Part shown: in pieces, positions 1 to 12,179 of the stretch
Layout of the letters: every line of letters starts with the position of its first letter
How positions within the stretch are numbered: position 1 is the first letter of the stretch
Assembly (NCBI GenBank): GCA_027625915.1
Contig: JANTQA010000076.1
Span: forward strand, 3,287,501-3,351,500
Direction of reading: 5' to 3'
DNA from: Anaeramoeba flamelloides
Taxonomy: Eukaryota; Metamonada; Anaeramoebidae
DNA length: 64,000 nucleotides
The notes under the pieces: model-generated
Databases searched by the model: none
What the model was told of the DNA's origin: nothing
The model's input: only the letters and a program-made list of their open reading frames with translations
Position numbers and translations under genes: made by a program

Positions 1-441
1 CCAAGTTGATGTAAAGTTTACTATTAATTCTGAAAATGATAATTTTTAAACTTGCTTTAGATTATAAGAGCTAAGGTTCTGAAAAAGTAGAATTACATTA
101 ATTGTTATTCCGATAAGTTGATTATTGTTATTTTCTTTAGTTATTTCACAAACGAAAGAAATTAAAAATCATTTTCAGTAATGTTCCCAATTAAAATTGG
201 TGTCCAACTATTTTTCTCTGTTCAACATTTTTCCCTCAACAGTTAAGGTAGAATTACTAATCTCATTTTAGGGTTTAGTAATCCATATTTGTTTTTTTTT
301 TCCCAAAGGTAATAGGGTAATTATTTTTTGCAAAGATTCAATTAAACTGGATAAAGAAACTTATTTTTGAACTTTAAAACCATAATTTCTACATTTTAAT
401 AAGTATTCCTTTTTTGAAAATTTAATATTGTAAATAGATTC
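1..441. other. Non-coding AT-rich DNA with the right-end fragment of a terminal-inverted-repeat element
   Basis: No reading frame is supported here. Bases about 160-243 resemble the right terminal repeat of the element at 442-879: both run from a TTTTCAGTAAT segment through CCCAATTAAAA to a ...CAACAGT end. This looks like a second, diverged copy whose left part is lost or lies before the window. Confidence 0.45.
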
Positions 442-879
442 ACTGTTGTGGAAAAAAAGTGAAACTGGAAAAAAAGTGAAACTGGAAAAAAAGTGAAACA
501 CAGTTTTTATTTGGGAACATTACTGAAAATGAAAAGTAAAATCAATGAAAAAAAGAAGAAACTAATTAACTTCAAATAATAGCTCATTATATTATTTTCA
601 ATCAACCCAACAAATACAATTTAAATCTACTTGATTTATCGAAGTTGTTGTTGTGGTTTTGGAGATCTCAAAAATAGTCAATTTTTTGAAAAAATTTTTA
701 ATAATTGATCAATCAAAGAAAAACCCATACTAAAAGATAGTATCAAAAAAACTGTTATTGTGGCGAATACTTCATTTTGTCTCTATTTTTTTATTTATTC
801 TTTTTTTCATTGATCTTACTTCGAATTTTCAGTAATTTTCCCAATTAAAAACTATGTTTCACTTTTTTTCCACAACAGT
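442..879. mobile_element. 438-bp non-autonomous element with ~85-bp terminal inverted repeats
   Basis: The left end ACTGTTGTGGAAAAAAAGTG is mirrored by CACTTTTTTTCCACAACAGT at the right end. The match continues inward through the AGTTTTTATTTGGGAA / TTCCCAATTAAAAACT and ATTACTGAAAAT / ATTTTCAGTAAT blocks. The left arm holds three tandem copies of a ~15-bp GAAAAAAAGTGAAACTG unit. There is no coding capacity and no clear target-site duplication. It is a MITE-type insertion; its superfamily is not identified. Confidence 0.7.
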
Positions 880-1131
880 CAATCCTTTTTGTTTATATTT
901 TTTTTTTTTGAAAAATAATTATAAAAAAAATCTTTTTTATTTTTAAGAAAATATCACTTTTTAGCAATTTCTGAGTAATTTAATAGGACAGATAACCTTG
1001 AAACTTTAATCTAATTTTAAAAAAAAAAAACAAAAAATTAATCAAATATTTAATAATGTTTTCTTAGATCCTAAAAAAAATTGTTATTGGTTTTATAATA
1101 ATCTGCTATATTTCTTGAAAATGAAATGATT

Positions 1132-1684
1132 ATAAACTCTTTTTCATTCCAAGGGGTCCAGTTTTATTGAAGAAATAGAACGCATTCTATGAATTTAATT
1201 CATTATTCTTCTCAAACTAAATTTTCACTATTTAAATCAAAATCATTTTTTCTTATTTTATAAATTTTTTTTTTGTATTTTGCTTTTTGCTTTTTTTTTT
1301 TTTTTATTTTTTTTTAAAAATTAAATTTGAAAAAAAAAAATTCATGAAACTCCAAATTAACATTATGAAAAGTTAGAATTGGTATTTTTTTTTAAAATTC
1401 ATACATTTATAGGTAAAAAATCTAATCGTCAATAATTTTAATTTTCTAAAGAAATATAGAATTTTGCACGAGACATTCCAATGAATGTGGGATCAAAAAA
1501 TTTTCTACCATTTTTTATTTTTTGAAATTTATGGTTTGTTCAGGGTTTTCTTTTATGACTATCGACTCTTATATAAAGTTTATTATTTTTCATTGTTCTA
1601 AAAAATCTAAGTTTGATTGATTCTTTAAAATAAAGTGACTTTTTCATTTTTGGCTGGGCCACTTTGAGTGAAATGGAGTTTACA
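1132..1684. mobile_element. Copy of dispersed repeat family H (CAGTCAAAGGGGYCCA-type ends)
   Basis: The left end (TAAACTCTTTTTCATTCCAA then GGGGTCCAG) is inverted at the right end (CTGGGCCACTTTGAGTGAAA then TGGAGTTTA). Read on the minus strand, the right half aligns with 28930-29110 in TMEM181-like intron 3: shared blocks are CAGCCAAAAATGAAAAA, TTAGATT, and ACAAACCATAAATTTC. It is therefore a ~555-bp repeat present in at least two full copies of opposite orientation, with no coding potential. The related element at 36933-37640 shares only its termini. Confidence 0.6.
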
Positions 1685-3655
1685 ATAATTTTTCCTCAAA
1701 TATTAAGTGTTTAAAAAGTGACCTTGTTATTATTTGAAAATCTGTTTTTTTTTAAAATATTTCTTATTTTTTTTATAAAAGTTTTAGTATTTAGTTATTG
1801 TTTTAATTTGTTTGAAAATACTTCAAAAAAAAGTCAAATATATTCGTACTTTTACTATTTCGATTATTAACGAAAAAAATAAAATAATGAAAAGGGTTAT
1901 TAAAATGTGAGTAAAATATCAAATTAAAAAAGTTTTTCATTTGATTATATATTGACTTTTACAGTTTTTTATAGGTTAAAAAATTATTTGGGGTGAATTT
2001 TAAATTTAATTATTTGTTTTTTTTTCTGGTATTGTTTAGGAAAATATAATAAAAATTGTTTTGTATTGCTCTTTGGATTAATAAATTATATTTAAAATTC
2101 AAGTCAAATAACTTTAAATTTTTTTCAAGTTAAAAAGAATTATTTTAATTATTTTTGAAATTTATATATATTCTTTATACTGTTTTATTTCAAAACTTTG
2201 ATTGATTTTCTTTTTCTAGACTATTTTTTCACAGTGCATTTTTTCAAAAATATAAGATTTCTTTCTTCTTTTCAATAAAGTATTTTTTTTGTAATAATTG
2301 GGAAATATATTAGAAATTTGAACTTTTCAAAAATGAGAAAAATGGATTGTACTTTTTTTAAAAAATGTTCATTTTTGAAATTAATAGTTAAAAAATAAGT
2401 CATAAATTGATTTAGTAATTTTATTTTAAGATGAAATCCCAAGATATGATTTATAAAAAAAAATGAAGAAATTCTAAAAAAATAGATTCGAAGATTTTGT
2501 TTATAACTAGTCATTTAAGCAATTTCGATTTATTAAATTAAATTGTAGTTTCAAAAAAATAATTGCATTGATATATTATTTTTTAAGGTATTATACGATT
2601 AGAAAATCATGGCTTATATGATTATTAATCAAGGGGATTTACTCCAATTATTTATAATGATTAATAAATTGTTACCTTTTATAATTATAAAAAAAAATTA
2701 AGTCAGAATAACTGTTAAAAAAGATTTTTTTGATTGTATAGATTATTTAAAACTTTGAAATTAAATTATAATTTATTACTGTATTATTGAAAAGAACACA
2801 AAAAAAAATTACAATTCTGTTGAATCTTATTTTTTTTTATTTTTTTAACACTTTTTTTGATTAAATTTTTGGGTTTTATTTAATTATGCTTTAAATCTTG
2901 AAATTTTTTTTATATTTTTTTGGAAATTAATCAGAAAATAAATTCAAAAAATAGCGATGAAATGGTATTCATTTTAAACAAAGCTTTACTTTTGGAAAAA
3001 AAAAAATAAACAATAAAGATTGAGTTTTCAACATACTTTGTGAATCCAATATTAAAATAACTTGAGGCCAAAGTATATTTAAGTAACTTTTTTTTTTCTT
3101 TATCTTCTTAGTTTGTATCAATTCAAACCTTTTTTATCTTGGATTTCACCACCCCATTAACTATTTATTATTATTTTAAGTAACTCTTTTTTACAATTTT
3201 TTTTTTAAATATTTTTTTACAAAATATGGTTATTCAACAAAAATTACCAAAATTAAAAAATACATCTTCAAAGATTAAAAGGAAAAGAGCTGAATTATTT
3301 ATATTCAAAAATAGTAAAAAAAAATCTAACTAAGGGAAAAGAAAATATTCAAAAAATTCAAATTCAGATTCAGAATTATTTTTATTTCTCATTTTAATGG
3401 AAAATAAATAATAATAATATTGAAACTAATTTGTCCGATAAACCTTTATTTCTCAATAAAAAATAAAAAAAAATATCCTATTTTCAATATCTAAAGATCT
3501 AAATTCAATGAAATAAATCAAAGATGATTTAAAAATTCATTATGGATAAATTCTTGTGAAATAACAAGTAATACCTGACTTTGAATATTTTTTCCCATAG
3601 AAATTCTAACATTTGGAAATAAAAATAAAACCAATTTAAGAAAAAGTAATTATAG
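1685..3655. other. AT-rich non-coding stretch, nothing recognised
   Basis: Only A/T homopolymers and short chance frames are visible. A possible 80-codon frame on the minus strand (2514-2272) is composed of AT-driven codons (I, F, K, N, L) and has no recognisable domain, so it is not called as a gene. Confidence 0.6.
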
Positions 3656-4202
3656 TAGTGAAAAAAATACCTGATATGAAAATAATCCCGGACAAGATTT
3701 TTAATTGTGAATATTAGTAAAATTAATGTATAATTTCATTTATTTAGGATCAAATCGTTTTTTTGAGAATCAAATTTTTAAAATTACAACTCATCCACTT
3801 ATTAGAATGATGTGTAATAAAACCACACTTGTTCAAAACACCATCCAATCAATCAAAAAAAAAAAAAAAAGGGAATAAAAATTATCATTATACATAACTC
3901 TAGTAAACCTCTATAAAATTCCATTGTTTTTAAACATTAGTTGGTTTATTTATGCTATCAAACAATTAAATTGTGTATTCTAGAGAAACCATACTTTAAT
4001 GAACTTTGGGTTGGTTTATTATTTGTTTCATAAAAAAAATTGTTTTTTTTTTTTTTTTTTTTTTTTTTTATTTTGAAAAAAAAATTGGTTTTATATAAAA
4101 AGTATTTGATTCAAAATAAATAAAATTACAGATCATTTTTACTAATACTAACAATTAAAAGTCTTGTCCGGGATTATTTTCATGTCAGGTATTTTTTCCC
4201 TG
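3656..4202. mobile_element. MITE family P, copy 1 (547 bp, TIR with AATCCCGGACAAGA)
   Basis: Terminal inverted repeats of roughly 60-70 bp: the left end reads GTGAAAAAAATACCTGATAT then GAAAATAATCCCGGACAAGA, and the right end is its reverse complement, finishing in ATTTTTTCCCTG. The same element occurs at 32312-32802 with the same internal order (CTCTAGTAAACCTCTATAAA, TATTCTAGAGA, GATGAACTTTGGG). No coding capacity. The outermost bases resemble CAGKGAAAAAAT, but I could not fix a target-site duplication. Confidence 0.8.
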
Positions 4203-4309
4203 CTTTATATCAAATGTAACAGATATGATCGAGAAATTAAGTTTTTTTTTTATCTTTATCAATTTTTTTAATTTTTTGATTTCCATTTTTTAATGCGAAG
4301 ATAAAAATA

Positions 4310-4506
4310 CAGTCAGTTTCATTTTTAAGGCACAAACTTTCAACGAAATATAAGGCACAAAAAAAATCTCAAATAAAAGCACAAAATTCGAATTCTAGTA
4401 AAAAGAAATTGTAAAAAAAAAATTCCAAATTTTGTGCCTTAATTTGAGATTTTTATTGTGCCTTAAATTTCGTTGAAAGTTTGTGCCTTAAAAATGAAAC
4501 TGACTG
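4310..4506. mobile_element. 197-bp mariner-like MITE with TA target duplication
   Basis: The element starts CAGTCAGTTTCATTTTTAAG and ends with its exact reverse complement. The arms pair for more than 40 bp (through GGCACAAACTTTCAACGAAA). A TA lies directly outside each end (4308-4309 and 4507-4508), the signature of Tc1/mariner-type target sites. Further GGCACAA/TTGTGCC blocks inside make the whole element able to fold into one hairpin. The near-perfect arms suggest a fairly recent insertion. A decayed relative lies at 50659-50862. Confidence 0.85.
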
Positions 4507-5929
4507 TATTATCCTTGGAATATATTTCCTTCCCCTATTTGTCAAAATATTCATATATTTGGTTAAAGAAATTATTTGAGTGATTTTGATTTCGAATAAT
4601 CTGTGGCACTCAATAAAAGATAAAACAATTCACCCTGATTAAAATAATTTTTTTCTATTACATCTATATAACAATTTAATAACAAAATTTCCTTACACCA
4701 TGATGATTTTTTTCAATATTTTTTTAAAAAAATATTCTTAGAGCATGCTTTTACCAGTTACCAATTTTATAAAACATAGATATAACAGACATAACTGTTA
4801 TAAAAGTTGTAATTATAAATTGTTATAACATTTTAAAAGTTTATAAAAGCTTTACAACAAGTATATAACATGTTATAAAAAAAATTTTTTTATTAGGATT
4901 ACTCCAAGAAATAAGATCAATTAAAGAAAACAAGTTATGAAGATCAATTAGGAGCAATTGGTTAAAAATCAAAAAAAAAAAAAAAAACAATCCTTTCTTA
5001 AATTAATAACATCCCAAAATTAAAGCACAATACTTTGAATTAATTGAGTTAAGTTTGGTGAATGAACATAAATGTTCATTTCGGGATCATTGACTCTGTT
5101 ATAATTTCGTTTTTTTTTTTTGATCTTAGTGCTTTAAACCTTATATATTTTTCCCTTTATCGTTGTTGTTTTTCTTTTCAAGTTTATCATACTTTCGTGT
5201 TTTAGTATCTTAGTATTAACGTGTCACAACTTGATATTTTCCCTTTGTAACTCTTCTCACCAATGAATAGATAGTTTAGAAAGGTGAAAATCAAAAAAAT
5301 AAAAAAATGGTTTCCAATTATTCTGTTATACAAAATAATAATTACAACACTTAATTTGTTTTTTTTTTAAAAATCACTTTCTTTATTAATTCGTAATATC
5401 TTTTCTAGGTCTAAACTCTCTTCTAAGAGTAATTATAATTTGTAATTTAAAATAATTTCATGATTTTTGAGATAACAATTGTCGATTTTTTATGTTTAAT
5501 AATAATCAAAAGGGTTGCTCTAAAACAATTTCATTAGTTAAGGATATAGAATATTTCCTTTTTATTCCTGAAAAAACAAAAAATGAGAAAAGATTTTTCA
5601 TTTTCAGAAAAGGTAAATATTTCAAGAATTGTTTTAAATGTAAAAAAGAAAAAAAAGGAAAAAATGTTTAAAGTTTAATTAAAAAAATAAATAGTGTATT
5701 CAGCAAAAAAATACTATCTTTAAGACCCCAAAGAATAATTTATATATCGAAAAAACAAAGAAGAGAGTGAAAAGTCGAGAAAAAAATATTCAAAGTTATG
5801 ATCACAAAAAAAAAGGATTTCATTGCTGATGTAATTTTAATAATTTTCATTTACCGAATACTTAAATAGTTAGTGCCCGAATAAGACATTATTACTTCTT
5901 TTTTGTTTCTCCAATTTCACTCTAAAATA
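4507..5929. other. AT-rich non-coding stretch with clustered small palindromes
   Basis: No gene is supported. Bases 4770-4885 repeat TTATAAC/GTTATAA motifs several times in both orientations. A/T homopolymers dominate the rest. Confidence 0.5.
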
Positions 5930-6132
5930 TTAAGGGTGACTACAACAGTTAAGTAATTGTGTTGTTTGAATGGTTATTTTTTCTTTTTTGTTTTTGTTGT
6001 CCCAGATTTCTTTTTCTTTCTCTTTTTATGCTTCTTTTTCTTTATCTTTTGTAAATTTTGGTTACAGTTCTTTTGTTCTTTCATTTTCTTATTCTTTTTT
6101 TTTTCTTTTTCTTCTTCTTTTTTCTTCGTTTT

Positions 6133-6163
<31 letters not shown>

Positions 6164-6375
6164 CCTCTTGATCAGTTGGAACTGAGTCATCAAAGTCTGT
6201 AAAAAAGTCAGTTTTGGAATTGTTTGTTTCTTTCTTTTCTAACTCATATTCATCAGTAGTAAATTCATCAGAATTATTTGAATCTTCTGATTCATTTCTT
6301 GAGCTGGTGGAAACACCATTATCATCACTATTATTACTAACTCGTTCGTATTTAATTGTTATTCTAATTTCCGTT

Positions 6376-6560
6376 TCTTTTTATTTTTCTTTTTCTTTTT
6401 CTTTTTCTTTTTCTTTTTCTTTTTCTTTTTCTTTTTCTTTTTCTTTTTCCTTTTCTTTTTCTTTTTCTTTTTCTTTTCCTTTCTCCTTTTCCTTTTGCGT
6501 TTTTTTTTTATTTTCATTTTCCTTTTCTTTTTCTTTTTCTTTTTCTTTTTCTTTTTGTTC
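6376..6560. repeat. (CTTTTT)n hexanucleotide microsatellite
   Basis: Near-perfect CTTTTT repeats with a few interruptions, at and beyond the 3' end of the minus-strand frame that ends at 6514. Apparent Phe-Ser or Lys-Glu reading frames on either strand are products of this repeat. Confidence 0.9.
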
Positions 6561-6715
6561 TTTTATCAATTATTTTTTGGTTATCTTCTATTTTTTCTGT
6601 GATTTGATTTCCATTTTCGTTTTCCTTGTCATTTTTTTCAAGTTCATTTTCATTTGCATCTTCCTTCTCTTTTTTTTCAGTTTCATTTTCATCTTCATTT
6701 TTGAACCAAATTCCT

Positions 6716-6735
6716 TTTCCTTTTTCTTTTTCTTT

Positions 6736-6767
<32 letters not shown>

Positions 6768-6783
6768 TTTCTTTTTCTTTGTT
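6716..6783. repeat. (CTTTTT)n microsatellite, second block
   Basis: A second hexanucleotide tract, read as Lys-Glu repeats in the minus-strand frame that ends at 6514. It is separated from the first by about 155 bp of non-repetitive acidic/Asn-rich coding-like sequence. Confidence 0.85.
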
Positions 6784-6848
6784 TATCAGATGATCGGAAC
6801 TTAAAGATACACCATCGAGAAAATCTATTGGGCGAGTGAAATCATAAA

Positions 6849-6935
6849 TGGAATCGTAAGTGGATTCGTAAGTGGAATCGTAAGTGGAATCGTAAGTGGA
6901 TTCGTAAGTGGAATCAAAAGTGAAATCGTAAGTGG
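6849..6935. repeat. Tandem 12-bp repeat encoding a TYDS/TYES tract
   Basis: About seven copies of GTAAGTGGAWTC in tandem. On the minus strand each unit gives Asp/Glu-Ser-Thr-Tyr. Variation among copies is mostly a single base that swaps Asp and Glu. Typical slippage-grown protein repeat. Confidence 0.85.
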
Positions 6936-9513
6936 AATCACTAAAATCGTTATTGTCACTCTCTTCACTATCTTTACTTTCTGTTTCATTTTGCCAAGGT
7001 TTTGTAAATCTATAATCTTCATTATATAGTTGATTAGATTCTTTAAAAGGTTGACTTATTTTACACTTAAAATGATAACTTTCATCGAGATTTTCCGACA
7101 ATTTTTGTATGAATTTCAGTATTTTAAATTGTTCATTTTTCATTTGATCTAATAGATCTTCTGCTGCGCTGTAATTTGAATTATTACATATGGCATTGTA
7201 AAGGTCTATTACTTCATACCAAATTAACCCATTTTCAAGGTTTCCCCTTTTAATTTTTGATATTTGTGTTTGTATAGCATCATTATGTGAATGAATGTAA
7301 CCCTTCTTTATTTCTTTATACTCGTGATCGATTATTAAATCGATAATTTTTTCTGACATAGCTGTTCCTAATTTTTCCCCAATTTTCCCAACTAAAATAT
7401 TTACTCCCGTGGTAACATAAAACACGTTTTGAGATTTCTTTAAGATCTTGTAAACATCTTTTTGAAATGGCAAATATTTTTTAAATTTCATAAATTTAAA
7501 ACTTTTTAATTTTTTAAATCTTCGAGTAATGGTATTGGAATGTTTATCAAGAAATCCTTTTCTTTTTAAATAGGTAATAATTTCCTTGAAATTTATTTTT
7601 TTCGCCTGGTGTCTATGAATTAATTATTTTTCTAAATAAAAGCTATCTATATAAACTTTATTTGAATAGATTATACCAATGTCATCATCCTTTTTCACCC
7701 ATTTGATCATCGTATTATCCTTTTTCCATTTTAATTTTTTTATAATTTCCTTGAATTTGTTTTCCCAGAGCTCAGAGCCTATAACATTCGATTTGTGGAT
7801 ATAACAATGTTCAAAATTATTGTTATTAACTGATAAAATGAAACTAGTTTTTTTTTTCTTTTTTTTTTCATGTTCTTTTTGTTTGCTGAAATATTCTTGT
7901 GAAATTGTTTTAAGAAAGATTGGTGTTTTGTATTTTTTAAATGTTGTTTTAAAATTAAATAATAAACAAAAAATCCAGTTAAGGATGAGAAATTGTTGTC
8001 ACTTTCGCTATCTTCATGTCTTTTAACTTTATTGAAATATATTTTATTCTTTTCTGTTTTTTTTCTTTTTTCTTTACAATTGGGTAATGAAAAGTTTTTG
8101 GGTATATTAACTGATGATTTTTATCAAAGAATCTCAAAATTTTATTTTCAAATTTGAGTTTGCTATTTTTTTTACTATTTTCAGCTATAATATAATTACC
8201 ATTATTTAAAAGAACTTTAAAATATACTAATTCATTTTAATCATTGAATATAACTGACACAGTTAGAGTTAATTCGCATTTTTCATTATAGTGCTTTGTT
8301 TTGATGAATTGGATAAATTTATTATTATTTTTATCATATTTTTTATATTTATACCAAATTTCTTTTCTAATATCACATTGATTTTTAAAATAATATTTTT
8401 CATATTTTAATTCATAACGATTATTTAATAATATTTTTTTGAATTTTCTTTCTTGATTATTGTAAAAATTGACTAAATAATTCTCCTTTGTTTGGTATTT
8501 GTAATGGGGTTTAAAGGTTTTTCTTTGAAGGTGATTATTAATATATTGGCAAAAATATTTATTTACAATCATTGCATTATTATCTTTTTTTTTTTTGTTA
8601 TCAGAAATATGTTTGTATTGATATTCATGATACCAATTAATTGGGAGTTTATTGTCAAATAAAGAAAACCATATTATCCTTTTTTGTTTAATAAAAAAGT
8701 CCTTTTTTCTAATGATTAATTCTAAAATAATTTCATCCTTTATTTGATTGTTTTTTTATGAAATCCTTCTTATTTTGGGTATTTGGATAAAATTTTACTA
8801 ACATTGATTTTTTATCTTGGCAAATTATGTTTTGAATTGTATATAACCATTTTTTAATTTTTGGAAACTTTGTATTTAACTCAGATTGGATGCTAATGTT
8901 ATTAATACTACTTTCTTTTATTTTGTTTAATTGGTTTTGAATATATAATTCTTCTCGGATGATTTTTTTATTTTTATCAATGTATTGTATATATTTTATT
9001 TCATTAGAAATATTTTGAACGGTTTTTATATATTTTGATTCATTAAATATTAAATAGTTAAAATAATAGTCTTGCAATTCTTTTATGTTTAAATAATATT
9101 GTTTTTCAATCTGTTTGTTAGCTCGATATTCCAGGTTAACCATTTCTTTATATTGAAGTTTTTACAAGTAATTTCTTGTATATTTTGCTTTAAATTGTGA
9201 TTTCTCTGAAAGTGTTTTGTGCAATTTCGAAGAATTCGTTTCATGTAATAAATCATAAAAATTGATTGCATGAATTCTTTCATTTTTATCGAAAATATTT
9301 TCTGATTCTTCTGGTAATTGTTTATATACGGCTAATAATAATTCTTTTTTTTTTTTTAAATTTTGATTTTATAGAAAATCAGTGAAAATAATATTATAAA
9401 TATAAAATTAATGATTGTAATTTAGAAAAAAAATGTGATTTTTTTTTAATTATTCAAAAAAAAAATAAATAAATTTAGATATTATTGTGGTGTGTTGTCG
9501 TCTTGCTAATCCC

Positions 9514-11415
9514 TTAAAAAATTAAGTTTTTTTACAAATTGAAATTTGATCTGTTTCTCAAATTAATTTATGAAAAATGTTCCAAATTGATAATTTGTTT
9601 ATTTCAAATTTATATCTTCATTTTTCAATTTTCTTGAATATTATTGTTTGTAAAACCATTTGTCTACTTTAAATTAAACCCTAAAAAATGAATCAGAAAA
9701 AAATCCAATTTCTGTACTTAAATGTTGATCTTTCTTTTCTTATATTTAAATTTTAAAAAAAAAAAATAATGAATTTCAAATTATCTTGAAAAAAAAAATA
9801 GCTTCAAATAGCATATGGCTTGACTAATTATGGTTTTTTGACAAATTGGTAATTTCAAAAAAAAAAAAATTAAAAAAATGAATTCATAAAGCACAACCCT
9901 ATGAATATCAAAAACTCAAAAAAAAAAAAAAATTAATTAAAAGTTTGTGGAATTGAATTCTCAAACTTTTATCCTGTTCTATTTCTCAAAGAACAGTTCT
10001 GAAAGAGATTTATTTGTGAATTAAAATTATTCAAATGTTTTTGTGTTGATCTTTAGCTTGGCACATGACAAACAGGGGTAATATTAAAATAATTAATATA
10101 TAAGGGTCGAGTCTTTTACAGTGGATTTGCTCCATTGCCAAAGAGGGACTTGATACTAAAAAGGGTATTGTGAAAGTTTGCTCCTTTTGATTGTCAAAAT
10201 TCAATTAAAAAAAAAATCCATAGTATCATCAATAACAAAAATTCAGGTTGAAAAAAAAAAGTTTAAAAAGCATTCATTAATTTCAAAAAATGTAGAAGTT
10301 CAAAATAAAATTAAATGGTTTCTGATTTTTTATTTCCAAAGAGTGAAATTTCTTCAATTTAAAACAAATTGCTTTCTTTCAGTATAAATTTAATTTATTT
10401 CGATTTAATCTAATTTGTGGTTATTTTATAACACTCTAAATTTGATAAAGTAAGGATTTTGTAACATTCTTGAAATAAAAATAACTATTGTTATTGGAGA
10501 AAAGATGAAAAAAATTATCCAAATATATTTTTCTTAATGAGCATTTTAATATTACCCATCAAGAAAAATATATTGAATAATTTTAAATTCTGAAATCAGA
10601 GAACATGAGTTATGGCATGTTTGGAATTAAGTTACTACAGTTAACAAAAATATTAAAATTCGAAAATTAAAAAAAAAAATTCTTTTGAGGTTTTTTTATT
10701 TTTAATCTTTATTCACAAGACGAATTTCGATTTTTGAAAGAATATTGTTGAAATTTGCTAACTCAAATATTAAAAATCGAAACTTTAAAGATTAAAATAC
10801 ATTTCCAAAGTTGTTTTTTTTTTTTCCCTCTCGCTATCCATAATAGTTGAGTTACGTTAATAAAAACACCTTTAGAATCGTATTTTTGAAAAAGAAAAAT
10901 ATAATAAGTTATTAAAAATCAAGACGAAACTTCTATTTTTTTTAAATTCTTTTTCTCATCCATTTTTGAAAATTAGTGGCTTTTTCAGACAACTAAAATG
11001 GTTATCGTAATAAATTTAAAAAAAAAATTAAAAATTCCACGATTACTCTAAATTATAAGATTCTAGACTCACAAAGATCTTTGATCAAGAAATAACCAAT
11101 ATAATTGTGTAGGAAAAAAATGAAAAAAAAAAAATCCTTGAGAACTCAAAAATTGTTAAAGAGATATACTTCGAAACTGACTGAATTATATTCCGAATTA
11201 TAAATCAACAATAATTCAAATTGGAAATTGTGTGTCGCCCTTTGGCTCTTTTTTAAAAAAATATACTCGTTTTTCTGATTGTTGATATTTTGAGATTGAG
11301 AGTGTTTCATATGTTGGATGGTTTTTAATTGGTATTATTTACTTATAACAATTGTAAAAAATATTTTTTTTTCATTTCCAAAAAATATTTTTCATTGTAA
11401 GGGCTCTACTCTTAA
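9514..11415. other. AT-rich non-coding stretch, nothing recognised
   Basis: No supported gene. A 69-codon plus-strand frame at 10178-10387 is Lys/Ile/Phe-rich with no recognisable motif, so it is not called. Confidence 0.55.
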
Positions 11416-12179
11416 GGGATTAGCTTTTGCCAGAGAGAAGTCTAAAATTATAGTTTATTGTTATTGGATGTAAATGGCATTAGTGCTCCATGGTTCAAAT
11501 GTCTTAAAAAAATCGATTAGTAAAGTAGTACTATATGTTGATCCCATCAATTAAAAAGGATCCACTGTATTGGTAAAAAAACTTTCAAGAATTTCAGAAA
11601 AAAGTCTGCATTTCGACAGAAATTTAAAGTTTAAATTATTAATCTTAAAACTCCAAAGTTGCAAAATATCTTTCAAAAATTGTAGCGAAATGTAGATTAG
11701 TTGCTAAAAAATTCAATTGTTTTTTTAACAAACCAAATAATTAGCCAAAGAGATTCGTTTCAGGAATTGTTTCAACATATTGGAAATATATTAGATGTTT
11801 CAATTAGCTTAATAAAAGGGATGCAAAACAAATCATTCTCTGGGTTTTTAATGTTGATGATTATAGGAATTAATCCTTGAAATTAAAAAATTATAAAAAT
11901 AGTTGCTTTTGGAAGTTCTAAATATGAATTATTAAATACCAGAATACTATTATTTTGAGTTTCCATTTTTAGACTTTTGAAAAGGAATTCACTAAAAAAA
12001 TTTCCAAAATGAAAATTTTTTATTATTGTGATCATTAGTAAAAAATGTAATAATTTATTGTGCAATAAGATTTTTTATAGATTTATTACAGTCACAGAAA
12101 ACATGTATAACAAATATCATTTACATCCAATTTCAATGTGTTTTGATTTTATAGACGAATCTATGGTGAAACTACTCCC
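11416..12179. mobile_element. TTAA-flanked MITE family D, copy 1 (764 bp)
   Basis: TTAA then GGGATTAG at the left (TTAA at 11412-11415) and CTACTCCC then TTAA at the right (12180-12183). Subterminal inverted repeats include TATTGGATGTAAATGGCATT / AATATCATTTACATCCAATT. The whole element aligns in reverse orientation with 39616-40535 (shared TTAGATGTTTCAATT, GGAAGTTCTAAATATGAATT, ATCCATGG-type blocks). No coding capacity; a 60-codon minus frame inside is spurious. TTAA targets and G/C-triplet ends are typical of piggyBac-type transposition. Confidence 0.75.

Larger units (their letters stand above)
6514..9345 (-). pseudogene. Decayed large reading frame, family not recognised, with low-complexity C-terminus
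   Basis: On the minus strand, coding-like sequence runs from about 9345 down to 6514, roughly 930 codons in all, but it is broken at about five places by stops or frame changes. The longest unbroken piece (7491-6514, 325 codons) has a helical N-terminal half (around FQKDVYKILKKSQNVFYVTT), then a TYDS/TYES repeat, then Lys/Glu runs. Earlier pieces at 9143-8733 and 8572-8237 are rich in Lys, Asn, Ile and Tyr, with Trp and charged residues spaced as in real protein (for example SELWENKFKEIIKKLKWKKD). I recognise no domain. It lies between possible TTAA element ends, so it may be element-borne or a dead host gene. Confidence 0.45.
5930..9513. mobile_element. Possible TTAA-bounded 3.6-kb element enclosing a decayed reading frame
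   Basis: TTAA followed by GGGTGACTACAACAG sits at 5926 onward. At the other end GTTGTCGTCTTGCTAATCCC is followed by TTAA at 9514-9517. Read inward, the right end gives GGGATTAG, the same terminus as the TTAA-flanked elements at 11416-12179 and 39616-40535. GACKACAACA is shared just inside both ends, but the inverted repeat is short and imperfect. If real, this would be a piggyBac-type insertion carrying the broken frame at 6514-9345 as cargo or as its own gene. TTAA is common in such AT-rich DNA, so confidence is low. Confidence 0.3.

Noticed and set aside
5957-6804. Plus-strand frames rich in Phe/Ser
   Set aside because: They are produced by the CTTTTT microsatellite and T-runs; the amino-acid pattern follows the repeat and there is no domain.
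10123-11565. Apparent TIR CAGTGGAT/ATCCACTG with TA flanks
   Set aside because: The right half lies inside the family-D element at 11416-12179, only about 10 bases match and the arms do not continue.
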